A stretch of DNA of 64,000 nucleotides from JAICYJ01 sp963737445 (GCA_963737445.1 CAVTSO010000019.1:62001-126000); one strand, 5' to 3'; shown: positions 34,844 to 44,046, counted from the stretch's first letter. Translations and numbers: made by a program. Notes: generated by a model not told the origin, from the letters alone.

Positions 34844-35539
34844 CTACCCGGCGGGAGGCGAGAACAGCAGGCAGTAACTGTGGTCGTAGCCGTACCCGTA
34901 GGTCGGGTCCCAGCGCGCCACGATCTCGCCGGCGAAGGGCAGCACCTCCCCGACCGCATGCGCGATGTCCCAGGCCAGGGTGTCCACCCGGTCGGGACGG
35001 CGCAGGTTCGCCGCCTCGATCACGAGCCAGCCATCCGGCGTCAGCAGCGAGCCGACGGAGCGGCACACCCGCTGCAGGTCGGCGAGGTAGCGGTCGTAGC
35101 CGAGGTTAGGGTCGCGGTAGGCGGATAGCGCCTCCTCCGGATCGCCCGGCGAGGAGTACGGCGGCGAGGTGATGGCGAGCGTGACCGGCGGGACCGGCAG
35201 CGCGTCGAGCTCGCGCGCGTCGGCGGTGAACAGGCGGTCTGGCGCGCGCATGCGCGACCGGATGAAGGTCGCGCGTTCGGAGTCGAACTCGGCGCCGAAC
35301 GCCACCCGTCCCAGCGACTCTGCCACCACCAACGTGGTGCCGAAGCCGGCGAACGGGTCGAGCACTGCCTCGCCCGGATCGGTCAACCGCTCGACGAAGA
35401 AGCGGACGAGCTGCTCCGAGAAGCGGGCGTCGCCATCCGCGAATCGGGCCGGCAGCGCGACCTGATCGCCGTGCTGGAACGTGACTGCCGTCGGCAGCCC
35501 GGTAGGCCAGGAACGCGGAGCGCTCATGCGCGACGTCAT
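34844..35539 (-). CDS. Small DNA/RNA methyltransferase-like protein (SPPY motif)
   Basis: The 231-residue protein has the SAM-binding motif LDPFAGFGTTLVVAESLGR near residues 60-78 and the catalytic ITSPPYSSPGDP near 123-134, followed by LTPDGWLVIEAANLRR. The SPPY motif is typical of N4-cytosine or N6-adenine DNA methylases, and the motif order and small size also fit COG1041/Trm11-like enzymes. No target-recognition domain or restriction partner is present. The ATG at 35539 overlaps the response-regulator stop (ATGA), so it is the third gene of a kinase-regulator-methyltransferase operon. The substrate (DNA, tRNA or another) is open. Confidence 0.75.
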   Translation of the reverse strand: MTSRMSAPRSWPTGLPTAVTFQHGDQVALPARFADGDARFSEQLVRFFVERLTDPGEAVLDPFAGFGTTLVVAESLGRVAFGAEFDSERATFIRSRMRAPDRLFTADARELDALPVPPVTLAITSPPYSSPGDPEEALSAYRDPNLGYDRYLADLQRVCRSVGSLLTPDGWLVIEAANLRRPDRVDTLAWDIAHAVGEVLPFAGEIVARWDPTYGYGYDHSYCLLFSPPAG

Positions 35540-36231
35540 TCCGTGAGCGCGTAGCCCAGTCCGCGCACCGTTCGCACGACACGGGGATCGCCACCGGCAC
35601 GCCGGATCTTCTGTCTGATCGAGTGAACATGGACATCGCAGACGCGGTCGTCGCCGGTGTGGTCGCTATCCCAGAGGTTGCGGACGATCTCAGTGCGACC
35701 GACGGGCGCGCCGTGGGCACGAGCCAACGCGGCAACGACCTCGTATTCTGATCGCGTAAGAGCAATCCGCCGGCCGTCCCACGAGACCCACTGTCTCGAA
35801 AGATCGACCCGGAGTCCCGACACGACGACCGTTTGCGACTTCTGCGCGGCGTGCGCATCCAAGTGGCGGCGGCGAAGCAAGGCGGCAACCCTGCTCGCCA
35901 GCTCCCGCTGCGAAAACGGCTTGACGACATAGTCGTCCGCCCCACAGTCGAGGCCATAGACGCGGTCATCTTCGGCGTCGCGGGCGGTCAGCAGGATGAT
36001 TGGCATGTCGTTTGCCTGGGCGCGAACACGTCGGCAGAGGTCGAAGCCTGAAATGCCTGGCAGCATCACGTCGAACACGCCAACGTCGAACGAGCAGCGT
36101 TCAAGTTCATGTATCGCGTCTTCCCCCGTCGTCGCCACGGCCGGCTCGTACCCCGCTTGGCGGAGGTTGTGGGCGATCCCCTCGAGCAGGGGCCGCTCGT
36201 CGTCAACGATCAACACGCGCTCGCCGCTCAC
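35536..36231 (-). CDS. OmpR/PhoB-family response regulator
   Basis: The 231-residue regulator has a receiver domain (residues 1-120) with acidic DDE near the N-terminus, phospho-acceptor Asp in FDVMLPGISGFDLC near residue 54, the LLTAR switch block and the KPFSQREL lysine. A winged-helix DNA-binding domain follows, containing ISLTRSEYEVVAAL-like and GDDRVCDVHVHSIRQKIRRAG segments. It starts with GTG at 36231, overlapping the kinase stop by 4 bp, and its stop overlaps the methyltransferase start. The cognate sensor is the upstream kinase. Target genes are unknown; the adjacent nhaA gene is one candidate. Confidence 0.94.
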   Translation of the reverse strand: MSGERVLIVDDERPLLEGIAHNLRQAGYEPAVATTGEDAIHELERCSFDVGVFDVMLPGISGFDLCRRVRAQANDMPIILLTARDAEDDRVYGLDCGADDYVVKPFSQRELASRVAALLRRRHLDAHAAQKSQTVVVSGLRVDLSRQWVSWDGRRIALTRSEYEVVAALARAHGAPVGRTEIVRNLWDSDHTGDDRVCDVHVHSIRQKIRRAGGDPRVVRTVRGLGYALTE

Positions 36232-37919
36232 GCCTGCTCCTCCCAGCTTTGCAGTACGACTACGACTGTCGTCCCAGAGGAGCCGCTTGCGACCTTCACC
36301 TCGCCGCGAAGCGCTGAGACGACCTCTCGTACGATCGCCAGTCCAAGCCCGAAGCCATTCGAGTCGCGCCGGCCGTTGGCGCGGTAGAAGCGGTCGAAGA
36401 TCCGGTCCTGTTGCTCGGACGGCACGCCCGGCCCATCGTCGCGGACCGTGATGATCGTCCCCTTGCCGTTGCGACGGCTATCCACCCGAACGCATGAGCC
36501 TCCGTGCTTCGCCGCATTCGAGAGCAGGTTGTGGAACAGGTGGTAGGTCAGGTCTGGATCGGCTGCCACCCACAGATCCTCATCAGACGAAAGATGAAGC
36601 CGCAGACCGGTCGCACCGAGTCCGTCAATCGCTTCGTTGAGCGCGGCCGGCACTGAGACGGGGCGCATCACGATCGGCTCGGTGTTGGTCTGCGCACGTG
36701 CAAGCGTCAGCATGGCGGCAGTCAGCCGGGCGAGACGAGCGGCCTCGCGGTCGATGTGGCCGAGAAACCGATCGAGCACCTCCGCGTCCTCCCGCCCACC
36801 ATTGTTGATCGACTCGATCGAGCTGATGATCGCCGCGGTCGGCGTCCGCAGCTCATGCGCCGCGTTCTGGACGAACTCCCGCTCGGCACGCTCCCGCCGT
36901 TCACGCTCCGACACGTCGGTCAGCACCAGAATCACCGTGTTCTGTCGGCGCATAGCAGCCAGCCCGACCAGGTCGAACGTTCTGCCGCCGTGCCGGAATC
37001 GATGCTCCACCGGAGCGTCGGAACCTCGAACCTCTGCGACGACCGCACGTAGGTCGATGTCCGGCCACGGCTCCACGATCTGCTCACCTGGCTGGAACTG
37101 GAGATCCGCGGCGAATCGCTGTGCGGTCGGATTGGCGAACTCGACCCGGTTATCCAGATCAACGGCGATTACGCCATCGTGCAACCGCTCGAGGATTGTT
37201 CGAAGCCGGTCACGTTCGAACGCAAGCGCGCGGAACGACGCGTCCAGCTGCGTTCGCATCTCGTCGATCGCCCTTCCCAGCGACCCGATCTCGTCAGGAA
37301 AGCGCGGTTCGAGCGACTTGTTGAAGTTGCCCCTTCGAATCGCATCGGCGGTTTCCGAGATGCGGCGCACACGTCTCGTGAAGAGTGTCGCCACCAGCAC
37401 CCCGACCAATGCCCCCGCCGCGCCCGCGATCAACGCGCTTGGAACCAGCTCGCGACGGACGACGGCGGCCTCCGCAGCGGCGCTCGAACGTGGGCGGTAG
37501 GCGATCAGCACCGCGTTCATCGTCGGCATCCGCAACCCGACAACCGTCCCGCCGTTTGCCGTGCCGCGGACATACCGCCGCAGATGGCTCACCGCTGAGA
37601 CAGCCGCGTCCACCGAGGGCACATTGGCAAGCGCAACTCCGCTAGAAGTGGCGCGTGTCAGGGGACTCCCGTGAAAGTCGACGACAAACAACGCCAGGTT
37701 CTGCTTCGCGGCGACCGCACTCATCGTGTCGGGACTGGCACCGAAGCGGCGAAGCTGGTTTCCGGCATCAACCGCGTCGCCGACCGCGAGCTGATGCGTA
37801 CGGGCATGAAACGCGTCCTCGGCCCGCTGGTTGAGCACGAGTCCGACACCGGCCGCCGTGCCGGCGGCGATCAGCGTGAACGCGAGAGGCAGCCACCATC
37901 GGATGCTGATGAACCGCAT
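36228..37919 (-). CDS. Membrane sensor histidine kinase
   Basis: The 563-residue kinase has an N-terminal membrane helix (about 9-28), an extracytoplasmic domain of about 125 residues, a second helix near 160-180, a HAMP linker, and a PAS-like domain starting RDRLRTILERLHDGVIAVD. The HisKA box FVQNAAHELRTPTAAI (phospho-acceptor His) and the HATPase domain with HNLLSNAAKHGG, VRDDGPGVP and GFGLGLAIVREVVSAL complete it. It pairs with the response regulator that overlaps its 3' end. The extracytoplasmic signal is unknown. The genes here use more A/T-ending codons than the glycolytic block, a possible sign of an accessory origin. Confidence 0.94.
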   Translation of the reverse strand: MRFISIRWWLPLAFTLIAAGTAAGVGLVLNQRAEDAFHARTHQLAVGDAVDAGNQLRRFGASPDTMSAVAAKQNLALFVVDFHGSPLTRATSSGVALANVPSVDAAVSAVSHLRRYVRGTANGGTVVGLRMPTMNAVLIAYRPRSSAAAEAAVVRRELVPSALIAGAAGALVGVLVATLFTRRVRRISETADAIRRGNFNKSLEPRFPDEIGSLGRAIDEMRTQLDASFRALAFERDRLRTILERLHDGVIAVDLDNRVEFANPTAQRFAADLQFQPGEQIVEPWPDIDLRAVVAEVRGSDAPVEHRFRHGGRTFDLVGLAAMRRQNTVILVLTDVSERERRERAEREFVQNAAHELRTPTAAIISSIESINNGGREDAEVLDRFLGHIDREAARLARLTAAMLTLARAQTNTEPIVMRPVSVPAALNEAIDGLGATGLRLHLSSDEDLWVAADPDLTYHLFHNLLSNAAKHGGSCVRVDSRRNGKGTIITVRDDGPGVPSEQQDRIFDRFYRANGRRDSNGFGLGLAIVREVVSALRGEVKVASGSSGTTVVVVLQSWEEQA

Positions 37920-38024
37920 ACCTAGATGCTACGCCGAGGTGGAGGCCGGAAGATAGGACTGGAGCCGTTCAGATGTCTTAACACGTCCAGGGCGAAACCT
38001 CCGGCACCTACCAGGCGGCTGCGG

Positions 38025-38061
38025 CCCGGAGTGCCCGCCGGCTTCTGGCGAGCACTCCGGG
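38025..38061 (-). terminator. Strong hairpin downstream of the NHL-repeat gene
   Basis: CCCGGAGTGCCCGCC (38025-38039) and GGCGAGCACTCCGGG (38047-38061) form a 15-bp stem with one mismatch and a 7-base loop, 19 bp beyond the stop of the minus-strand NHL gene. No T-run follows. Position and strength suggest transcript termination or 3'-end protection. Confidence 0.55.
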
Positions 38062-38079
38062 GCTTCCGGTCAACAGGGA

Positions 38080-40839
38080 CTAACCGGTGATGGTGAAACC
38101 GTAGATGTGGCGGCTGTTGTCGCTTACCCACATGCGGTCGGCGCTATCGAAAGCGATGAAGTTCGACCCCTGGAGCTGCAGGCCATTCGGCAGGTCGGCC
38201 TGGGTGACGACGACCTGGCAGGTCGCGCCGTCGGGGCTCATGCGGACGATCCGGGCGTTCTTCACATCACCGAGGTAGAGCCAGGTGTGGGAGGGATCCC
38301 AGGTGATGCCCCACGGCTGGGCGAGGCCCTTGCCTGCGCAGGTGGGCTTCATGACCGTGGCCGTCTTGGTGGAGAGGTTCCACTTGGTGATCCGGTTGGT
38401 TCCTGTCTCAGCGACGTAGGCGGTGCTGCCATCCGGCGAGACGGCGATGCCGCGCGGCGCCGTCATCTGGCCGGTCGCGGTGCCACAACTGCCGAGCGAC
38501 TCGAGCAGAGTGCCACTCGGAGCGTTGGCGATGCTCGTGGCTGAAAGCAGCTTCGTCTCGTCGAACACTTGCAGGCGACAGCCGCCGACGTCGGTGGCGT
38601 AAACCTTGCCACCCACCACCTGGATGCCCTGGACGCCGCCGGAGAACTGGCCGGCGGTCTTGCCTTGCGAGCCGAAGCGGTGCACGAAGCTGCCGCTGGT
38701 CGTGAAAGCCATGACGGCATTGTTGTTATCGCCGACCCAAACCCGACCGTCATCGCCGAAGGTGAGGGCTCGGGGATACCCGAAGCCGTCTGACGTCGGC
38801 GAAGCGGGCTGTCGCGATCCCCATTCGAGCAGCCAGGCAGGGCAGCTGCCCGCCGTCGTGCAGGTCGAGGAGAGGTCGAACTTCTGCACGCGCTGCTCGA
38901 ACGTGTCCACGACGTAGAGGTTGTCGGAGCCGTCGATAGCGATGCCGTTTTGCTGGTTGAACCCGCCCCGCGGCGGCGGCTGTGGCCCGGTCGACCAGGA
39001 CAGCCGCGTTGCGCCGGCGCAGGTGTTCACCGTCGTGGTGGCGGTGGAGACGTCGCAGTTGGGCTTGGCGGCGATGTCGCCGGGAGCGAACTTCTCGACC
39101 CCATAGCCGTAGGAGGTGCCGGTGCAGTAGGGGTCGCAGCCCCAGGTCTCGCCGACGTAGACGTTTCCCTGGCCGTCGACGGCGGCAAAGCGGATCGAGT
39201 CGAAGCCCTGATGACCGGTCGCGTTGTTCGTGCCGTCGCTGTTTCGCCACTCGTTGACGAAGCGAACAGCGGTGTTCGAGGCGCCGGGGTTTGCGCCTGG
39301 GATCGAGCTCGGCGTGTAGTGGAACTCATAGACGCGGTTCAGCGCAGCACCGACCGCGTAGACGAGGTTGTTGGTCTGGTCGATGGCGATGCCGCGGACG
39401 TCGCGCAGGTCACTCTGTGCGGGGCTTGAGGCGATGATCGTGCCGCCGTGTGTCGAGTCGACGAGGGGGCTGAAGACAAAGATCCGCCGCGAGTTGTACT
39501 CCGCCACGAAGATGTGGCCGGCGGCGTCCTCGCCGATGCCGCGCGGAATCGGCGTGCCGACCCCGGAGCCAGTCCAGTCAAGCGCGCCCTTGTAGAGGCC
39601 GTGGTGGTCGAACACGTAGACCTCGCGGCAGCGGGGATCCGAGACATACAGGTAGTGCGTCGAAAACACCGTGTCGACCATGATGTGGGTGGGGATGTTC
39701 ATCTGGCCACCGCCGCAGCCAACGGCGTAGCTGTGGCCAGGATGGGCTGCATCGGCGCCGGTCACCGAGGATTGCTGCTTTCCGATCGTCTGCAGCCAGG
39801 CGCCGGAGTGGGAGAACTCGACGAAGTTCGAGCTTCCCTGATCAGCAGCCCAGTAGGACGCCCCCCCATCGACCACATCGGTCGGGTCCGCGGCGATGTC
39901 GTAGGCGGCACTTGCGATACCACCGTTTGCCTTCGGCCCGGTGATGTCTGAGTAGCTGGCGATATGGCTGCCGCTGGTAGAGAAGCGCTGCACGCGGTAG
40001 TTCCAGTAGTCGCCGACCAGGATCGAGTTGTCGCTCGAATCCCAGTCCATCCCATAGGCGTAGATTCCGGCCGGGCCGCTGAAGCCGATCGACCTGTAAA
40101 ACGTTGCCGGCCCTCCGCCGCCGCCTGAGGACTGCTCGACCGGGTAGACGACCGTCGCGGTGTAGTCGGAGCTGCCGCTGGTCGCCTTGACACGGATCTT
40201 CCAGGTGCCGGTCTGGGTCGCGGCGAAACTGATCTGCTCCGGGTTGGTAGTCGTCGACACGGCCTTCGCTACGTCACCACCGCCGGGCTGAACGAGGAAC
40301 AGATCGAAGTTCGCTGAGCTGTTCGACCAGTCAAGCGACGCGGTGATCGTGCCGGTGCGGGTGACGTTGAAGCTGTGCGTTCGCGTGATCGAGCTCGACG
40401 TTGGCAGCGTCCCGGTGAATGTGGCCGTATCGGTCGGGCCGGTGTCAGGCGGCGGTGGTGCGACGACGGGATAGGCGACCTGTGCGGTAAAGCCGGAGGA
40501 GCCGCTGGTGGCACGGACGCGGATCTTCCACGTCCCGGTCTGGGTCGCGTCGAAGGCCAGCGTCTCCGGCTTGGCGGTCTTCGACACCGCTTTGGCGACG
40601 TCGCCGCCGCCCGGCTGCACGAGGAACAGGTCGAGGTTCGCTGAGCTGTCTGACCAGTCAAGCGATGCGGTGATCGTGCCCGTCTCGGTCACGTTGAACG
40701 CGAACGTCTTTGAGACCGTGCCGGTGCTCGACACGGTTCCCGTGAACATCTGTGTCGCCGTGTCTGCGACCGCCGAGGGAACGAGCATCATGGCGCCCGC
40801 CATCGCAGCCGCCACGACCCACCATCGAAACCTGCCCAC
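38080..40839 (-). CDS. Secreted protein with two PPC-like domains and an NHL-repeat beta-propeller
   Basis: The 919-residue product starts with a signal peptide (basic VGRFRWW, then a hydrophobic core AAAMAGAMMLVPSAVA). Two tandem beta-sandwich domains of the PPC (bacterial pre-peptidase C-terminal) type follow, each with GTITASLDWS.SSAN.DLFLVQPGG and TGTWKIRV.ATSGSS. A flexible Gly-rich linker leads to about 700 residues of NHL-type propeller repeats (for example GIAVSPDGSTAYVAETGTNRI and GIAIDGSDNLYVVDTFEQRVQKF). It should be extracellular or surface-bound, binding proteins or glycans; no catalytic motif is seen. The GTG at 40839 follows AGGAGG at a 6-bp distance; the open frame to 41193 is not coding. 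It is a divergent paralogue of the next gene. Confidence 0.85.
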   Translation of the reverse strand: MGRFRWWVVAAAMAGAMMLVPSAVADTATQMFTGTVSSTGTVSKTFAFNVTETGTITASLDWSDSSANLDLFLVQPGGGDVAKAVSKTAKPETLAFDATQTGTWKIRVRATSGSSGFTAQVAYPVVAPPPPDTGPTDTATFTGTLPTSSSITRTHSFNVTRTGTITASLDWSNSSANFDLFLVQPGGGDVAKAVSTTTNPEQISFAATQTGTWKIRVKATSGSSDYTATVVYPVEQSSGGGGGPATFYRSIGFSGPAGIYAYGMDWDSSDNSILVGDYWNYRVQRFSTSGSHIASYSDITGPKANGGIASAAYDIAADPTDVVDGGASYWAADQGSSNFVEFSHSGAWLQTIGKQQSSVTGADAAHPGHSYAVGCGGGQMNIPTHIMVDTVFSTHYLYVSDPRCREVYVFDHHGLYKGALDWTGSGVGTPIPRGIGEDAAGHIFVAEYNSRRIFVFSPLVDSTHGGTIIASSPAQSDLRDVRGIAIDQTNNLVYAVGAALNRVYEFHYTPSSIPGANPGASNTAVRFVNEWRNSDGTNNATGHQGFDSIRFAAVDGQGNVYVGETWGCDPYCTGTSYGYGVEKFAPGDIAAKPNCDVSTATTTVNTCAGATRLSWSTGPQPPPRGGFNQQNGIAIDGSDNLYVVDTFEQRVQKFDLSSTCTTAGSCPAWLLEWGSRQPASPTSDGFGYPRALTFGDDGRVWVGDNNNAVMAFTTSGSFVHRFGSQGKTAGQFSGGVQGIQVVGGKVYATDVGGCRLQVFDETKLLSATSIANAPSGTLLESLGSCGTATGQMTAPRGIAVSPDGSTAYVAETGTNRITKWNLSTKTATVMKPTCAGKGLAQPWGITWDPSHTWLYLGDVKNARIVRMSPDGATCQVVVTQADLPNGLQLQGSNFIAFDSADRMWVSDNSRHIYGFTITG
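40140..40720 (-). repeat. Tandem 327-bp duplication encoding the two PPC-like domains
   Basis: The segments around 40193-40400 and 40520-40727 line up at a constant offset of 327 bp (109 codons) and are very similar at DNA level, for example in the stretch coding for the TASLDWS and GTWKIRV blocks. This is a relatively recent internal duplication within the minus-strand NHL gene. Confidence 0.7.
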
Positions 40840-40990
40840 GCACGACCTCCTAATTGCCAACACCTGGATGGTACGAGCCTCGTCGCGCCAGTTCTGTTCG
40901 GATCCCTTAACAGTCGTTGGCCAGCCCCAACAAGGCCCGTACCCTGGTCGTGGGGCACGAAGGCGATCCATCGCGATAGGAGTCAGCGGC
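40840..40990. promoter_or_regulatory. Divergent promoter region of the two NHL-repeat genes
   Basis: The 151 bp between the two divergent starts must carry both promoters. Clear ribosome sites flank it: AGGAGG (minus) for the 919-residue gene and ATAGGAG (plus) for the 788-residue gene. A TACCAT -10-like element lies on the minus strand near 40872, but I see no convincing -35 partner and no operator. Confidence 0.4.
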
Positions 40991-43357
40991 ATGACGATGC
41001 ACGGGCGAACGGTACGACTACTTCTCGTTGTCTGTTTGCTGGCAGTGGTCGTGCCGGTGAGCGGTGCGGCCGCGTCGCAGACCTTCTCAGGCACGGTCTC
41101 AGCAACTGGGACGAAATGGAAGTTCCAAACCTTCTCCGCGACCGCCGGCGACCAGATCACCGTCGATCTGGACTGGTCGGACACAAGCGCCAACCTCGGC
41201 CTCTATCTCTACAAGCCCGACGGCAGCTTCGCAAAGACCGTCACAACGACCGCCAAGCCGAAATCCATCAGCTTCCAAGCAACCGGCACGGGCACATGGA
41301 AAGTTGGCGTCAAAGCGCTCTCGGGCTCCTCCGCATTCACTGTCACGATCGCAACCACCGCCGGATCAACGACCAACGGCGATCAGACGTTCACGGGATC
41401 GCTTGACGCTTCCGGCACCAAACTCGCCGTCGGCTCCTTCACCGTTGCTGCTCCCGCCTCGATCACCGTCAACCTCAACTGGGATAACGCGGGCGCCAAC
41501 CTGACGCTCTTCTTGAAGAATCCGGCCGGGACGCAGGTCGCCTCGGCGACCGGCGCGGCCAAGCCAAAGAGGCTGACATACCAGGCCTCGACGAGCGGCA
41601 CCTGGAAGATCAACGTCAAGGCGGTGAGCGGCGCGGCGCGCTACACCGCGACGGTCTCTCTCGGCCAGGCGAGCACGGTGACCAAGCCGATCTATCTGCG
41701 CACGCTCGGAAACGGCCAGGGGCAGGCAGACATGTACCCATCCGGGATCGACGTCGACGCGTCCGGGAATCTCTACGTCGCTGATACAGGGAACGACCAG
41801 GTTGCCGCCTACGCGCCTGATGGCGCCCAGCTTTGGCGGTCGGGTGCGCGCGGCCCGAAGGGAGCCGGCGTATTTTCCAATCCCCGCGATGTCGCCTACC
41901 TGAACGGGAAAGTCTACGTCGCCGATACCGAGTTCAACCGCGTGCAGGTGCTGGACGCGACCAGCGGCCACTGGCTCGCCACCTGGTCGTACCGGCCGAC
42001 GTCGATCATCGGCATCAGCGCCGGCGTCGACGCAAGCGGCAATCCGATCCTCCTCACCTCTGACGACGCGCAGAACACAATCTCGCTGTTCAAGCCTGAC
42101 GGCACCCTGATCCGCGCCTACAAGGCGCCGCTCGGCACCGGCAACGGTGATCTCAACGCGCCCCGCGACGCCGCAACCGACGCCTCAGGCGACATCTACG
42201 TCGCCGACTTCGCGAACAACCGGATGGTCGAATTCTCACCGACCTTCACCTTCATCCGAACCTGGGGATCGAAGGGCACAGCCGCCGGCCATTTCAACCG
42301 ACCCTACGGCGTCGCCCTCGACTCCTCGAACAACGTGTACGTCGCTGACTCAGACAACGAGCGGATCGAAGAGTTCACCTCGACCGGGACGTTCATCCGC
42401 GAGATGGGAAGCGCAGGCACCGGAAACGGGCAGTTCTTCCAGCTTCGCCGCGTCGCCGTCGGCGCGGGCACATCGCCGCAAGTGTACGGCGCCGACCTGT
42501 GGGGCTTCCACGTCAGCCGCTTCTCCAACACCGGGACATTCCAGCTGAACTACGGGGGTAAGGGCCCCGCCGACGGCGGCTTCAACGAGCCATCAGGCGC
42601 TGCCGTCGGGTCGAATGACACCTACGTCGCCGACTCCGTCAACCAACGTATCCAGAAGTTCACCACGTCGACGGGAGCGTTCGAGCAGGTGATCGGCCAC
42701 CGTGGCTGGCTGGCGACCGACTTGCTCGGCATGAACTGGCCACGCGACCTGACCCTGAACGGCACTTCGAACACGATCTGGGTGGCGGACACCAAGAACA
42801 ACCGTCTGACCCAGTTCAACACGCAGGGAAACCCGACCGGCAACAAGATGGGAAAGCTCGGAAGCGGCACCGATCAGCTGCACTGGCCGTTTGCGATCGA
42901 CTCGGCCGGCGCTGATGTGATCGTCGCCGACACCTTCAACAACCGGGTCGAGCGGTGGAACACGAGCACGCTGACCACAACATGGACGAGCGCCGCCGGC
43001 GTCGTCAAGGGCCCAAAGGATCTGACCGTGGTTGGAAGCACCGTCTATGTCGCAGACACCCTTGATAACCGCGTCGTCGAGCTCGATGCGACCACCGGCG
43101 CGCTGATCAAGACCTTCGGCGCGCTCCACAACCCGCAGGGCATCGCGGTCGACGGCAATGGGAACATCTGGGTGTCCGACACCAACCAGAACAAGCTCGT
43201 CGAGTTCTCACCCACGGGCTCGGTGCTGCAGACATTCGGGTCGCTCGGCTCGACTCACGGCCAGTTCAACATGCCGACCAAGCTCGAGATCAGCGGCACG
43301 ACCCTGTACGTCTGCGACACCTTCAACAATCGCGTCGAGGAGTACACGATCGGCTAG
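40991..43357 (+). CDS. Secreted PPC/NHL-repeat beta-propeller protein, paralogue of the divergent gene
   Basis: The 788-residue protein has a signal peptide (TVRLLLVVCLLAVVVPVSGAAAS, cleavage near residue 29) and two PPC-like beta-sandwich domains (ITVDLDWSDTSANLGLYLY; ITVNLNWDNAGANLTLFL, each followed by GTWK). An NHL propeller of at least ten repeats follows, with the recurrent pattern GxAVDxxGNxYVADxxNxRVxxF. It has the same domain order as its divergent neighbour but is shorter and well diverged, so the pair reflects an old duplication. It is extracellular; the partner molecule is unknown. The ATG at 40991 follows TAGGAG at 8 bp. The frame is open upstream to 40508, but that part is antisense to the neighbour. 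Confidence 0.85.
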   Translation: MTMHGRTVRLLLVVCLLAVVVPVSGAAASQTFSGTVSATGTKWKFQTFSATAGDQITVDLDWSDTSANLGLYLYKPDGSFAKTVTTTAKPKSISFQATGTGTWKVGVKALSGSSAFTVTIATTAGSTTNGDQTFTGSLDASGTKLAVGSFTVAAPASITVNLNWDNAGANLTLFLKNPAGTQVASATGAAKPKRLTYQASTSGTWKINVKAVSGAARYTATVSLGQASTVTKPIYLRTLGNGQGQADMYPSGIDVDASGNLYVADTGNDQVAAYAPDGAQLWRSGARGPKGAGVFSNPRDVAYLNGKVYVADTEFNRVQVLDATSGHWLATWSYRPTSIIGISAGVDASGNPILLTSDDAQNTISLFKPDGTLIRAYKAPLGTGNGDLNAPRDAATDASGDIYVADFANNRMVEFSPTFTFIRTWGSKGTAAGHFNRPYGVALDSSNNVYVADSDNERIEEFTSTGTFIREMGSAGTGNGQFFQLRRVAVGAGTSPQVYGADLWGFHVSRFSNTGTFQLNYGGKGPADGGFNEPSGAAVGSNDTYVADSVNQRIQKFTTSTGAFEQVIGHRGWLATDLLGMNWPRDLTLNGTSNTIWVADTKNNRLTQFNTQGNPTGNKMGKLGSGTDQLHWPFAIDSAGADVIVADTFNNRVERWNTSTLTTTWTSAAGVVKGPKDLTVVGSTVYVADTLDNRVVELDATTGALIKTFGALHNPQGIAVDGNGNIWVSDTNQNKLVEFSPTGSVLQTFGSLGSTHGQFNMPTKLEISGTTLYVCDTFNNRVEEYTIG

Positions 43358-43641
43358 ATGGTTGCTTCCAAGGGATCCGTGGCTTCTGGGCGCAGGACGA
43401 GGCGTTCCAGACGACGGGATCGATCGCAGGGCAGGCTGAACGAAGCCTGTTCAAGAGCGATCGTGGCGTATGGGGCGGCTCGCACCAGCTCCAGAGCCAC
43501 GCAACTCGTGGAATCAATCATCTAGGCCGAGATTGCGCATCCTCGGCCGACCGATGCGGCCGCCTAAGTGGCGCGTCCCTGGGGCGGCCGCAGCGGTTCC
43601 GAGCACCAGAAGAACAGGCGCTTCTGTTGGGATGGCGCTCA
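43358..43641. other. Intergenic stretch without a supported gene
   Basis: No credible coding region was found here. Short frames on both strands have no homology-like pattern or ribosome site. The region adjoins the degraded ATPase gene on its left and the end of the NHL gene on its right, and may hold further decayed sequence. Confidence 0.35.
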
Positions 43642-43857
43642 TCATCTCTTCGAGTCCGATTTCAGACTGCTCATCGCTGCATCGAAGATCTCAGCGATCT
43701 CCAACTCGCGCTGAAGCTGTTCCTCGTCGATTTCTTCTCCATCCTCGTCCGAAGGCCGGACGGGCCGACGACGGCCACCAGCTTGGCGTCCACGTCCATC
43801 TCGTGCGCCTCGCGGAAGCGCCTAAAACCCCTCGACTCCGACCTTGATCAACTCCAT
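43642..43857 (-). pseudogene. Remnant of an AAA/RecF-type ATPase gene
   Basis: On the minus strand, ATG at 43857 gives MELIKVGVEGF, then an extra T in a T-run shifts the frame to RRFREAHEMDVDAKLVAVVGPSG, which reaches the start of a Walker A loop. The loop is cut off and sequence resumes in another frame as PSDEDGEEIDEEQLQRELEIAEIFDAAMSSLKSDSKR with two stops. The first part is the standard N-terminus of SMC/RecF-like AAA ATPases and the last part an acidic C-terminal tail, so most of the gene has been deleted. It is non-functional. The joined ends are not tested by alignment, so the reconstruction is moderately certain. Confidence 0.55.
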
Positions 43858-44046
43858 CCGCGAGACGCCAACAGCCGGGCCGAACGATCCCGCACGCCAG
43901 TTCCGAGTTGCCACCCGAACACGCCTGGGCGAGAACCTGTTCCAGGACTACGCGTTGCTTGGGCGGACTACGAAAACACGCCGATTTGCAGGGATCTTCC
44001 TAAGGCCAAAACCTGAGAATGAGACTGAGAATTACGCGCCGTTCCG
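43858..44046. other. Intergenic stretch upstream of the ATPase remnant
   Basis: No gene is supported. The stretch separates the ATPase remnant start from the end of the minus-strand membrane-protein pair. It is less GC-rich than the surroundings around 43970-44030. Confidence 0.3.

Noticed and set aside
33345..34877. 510-codon plus-strand frame opposite NhaA
   Set aside because: Low-complexity Arg/Gln/His-rich composition, antisense to a well-conserved antiporter.
43323..43517. Minus-strand short frames after the NHL gene
   Set aside because: No ribosome site or conserved pattern; they overlap the NHL gene end.
43627..44016. Plus-strand 129-codon frame over the ATPase remnant
   Set aside because: The opposite strand carries recognisable ATPase fragments; this frame has no motif.
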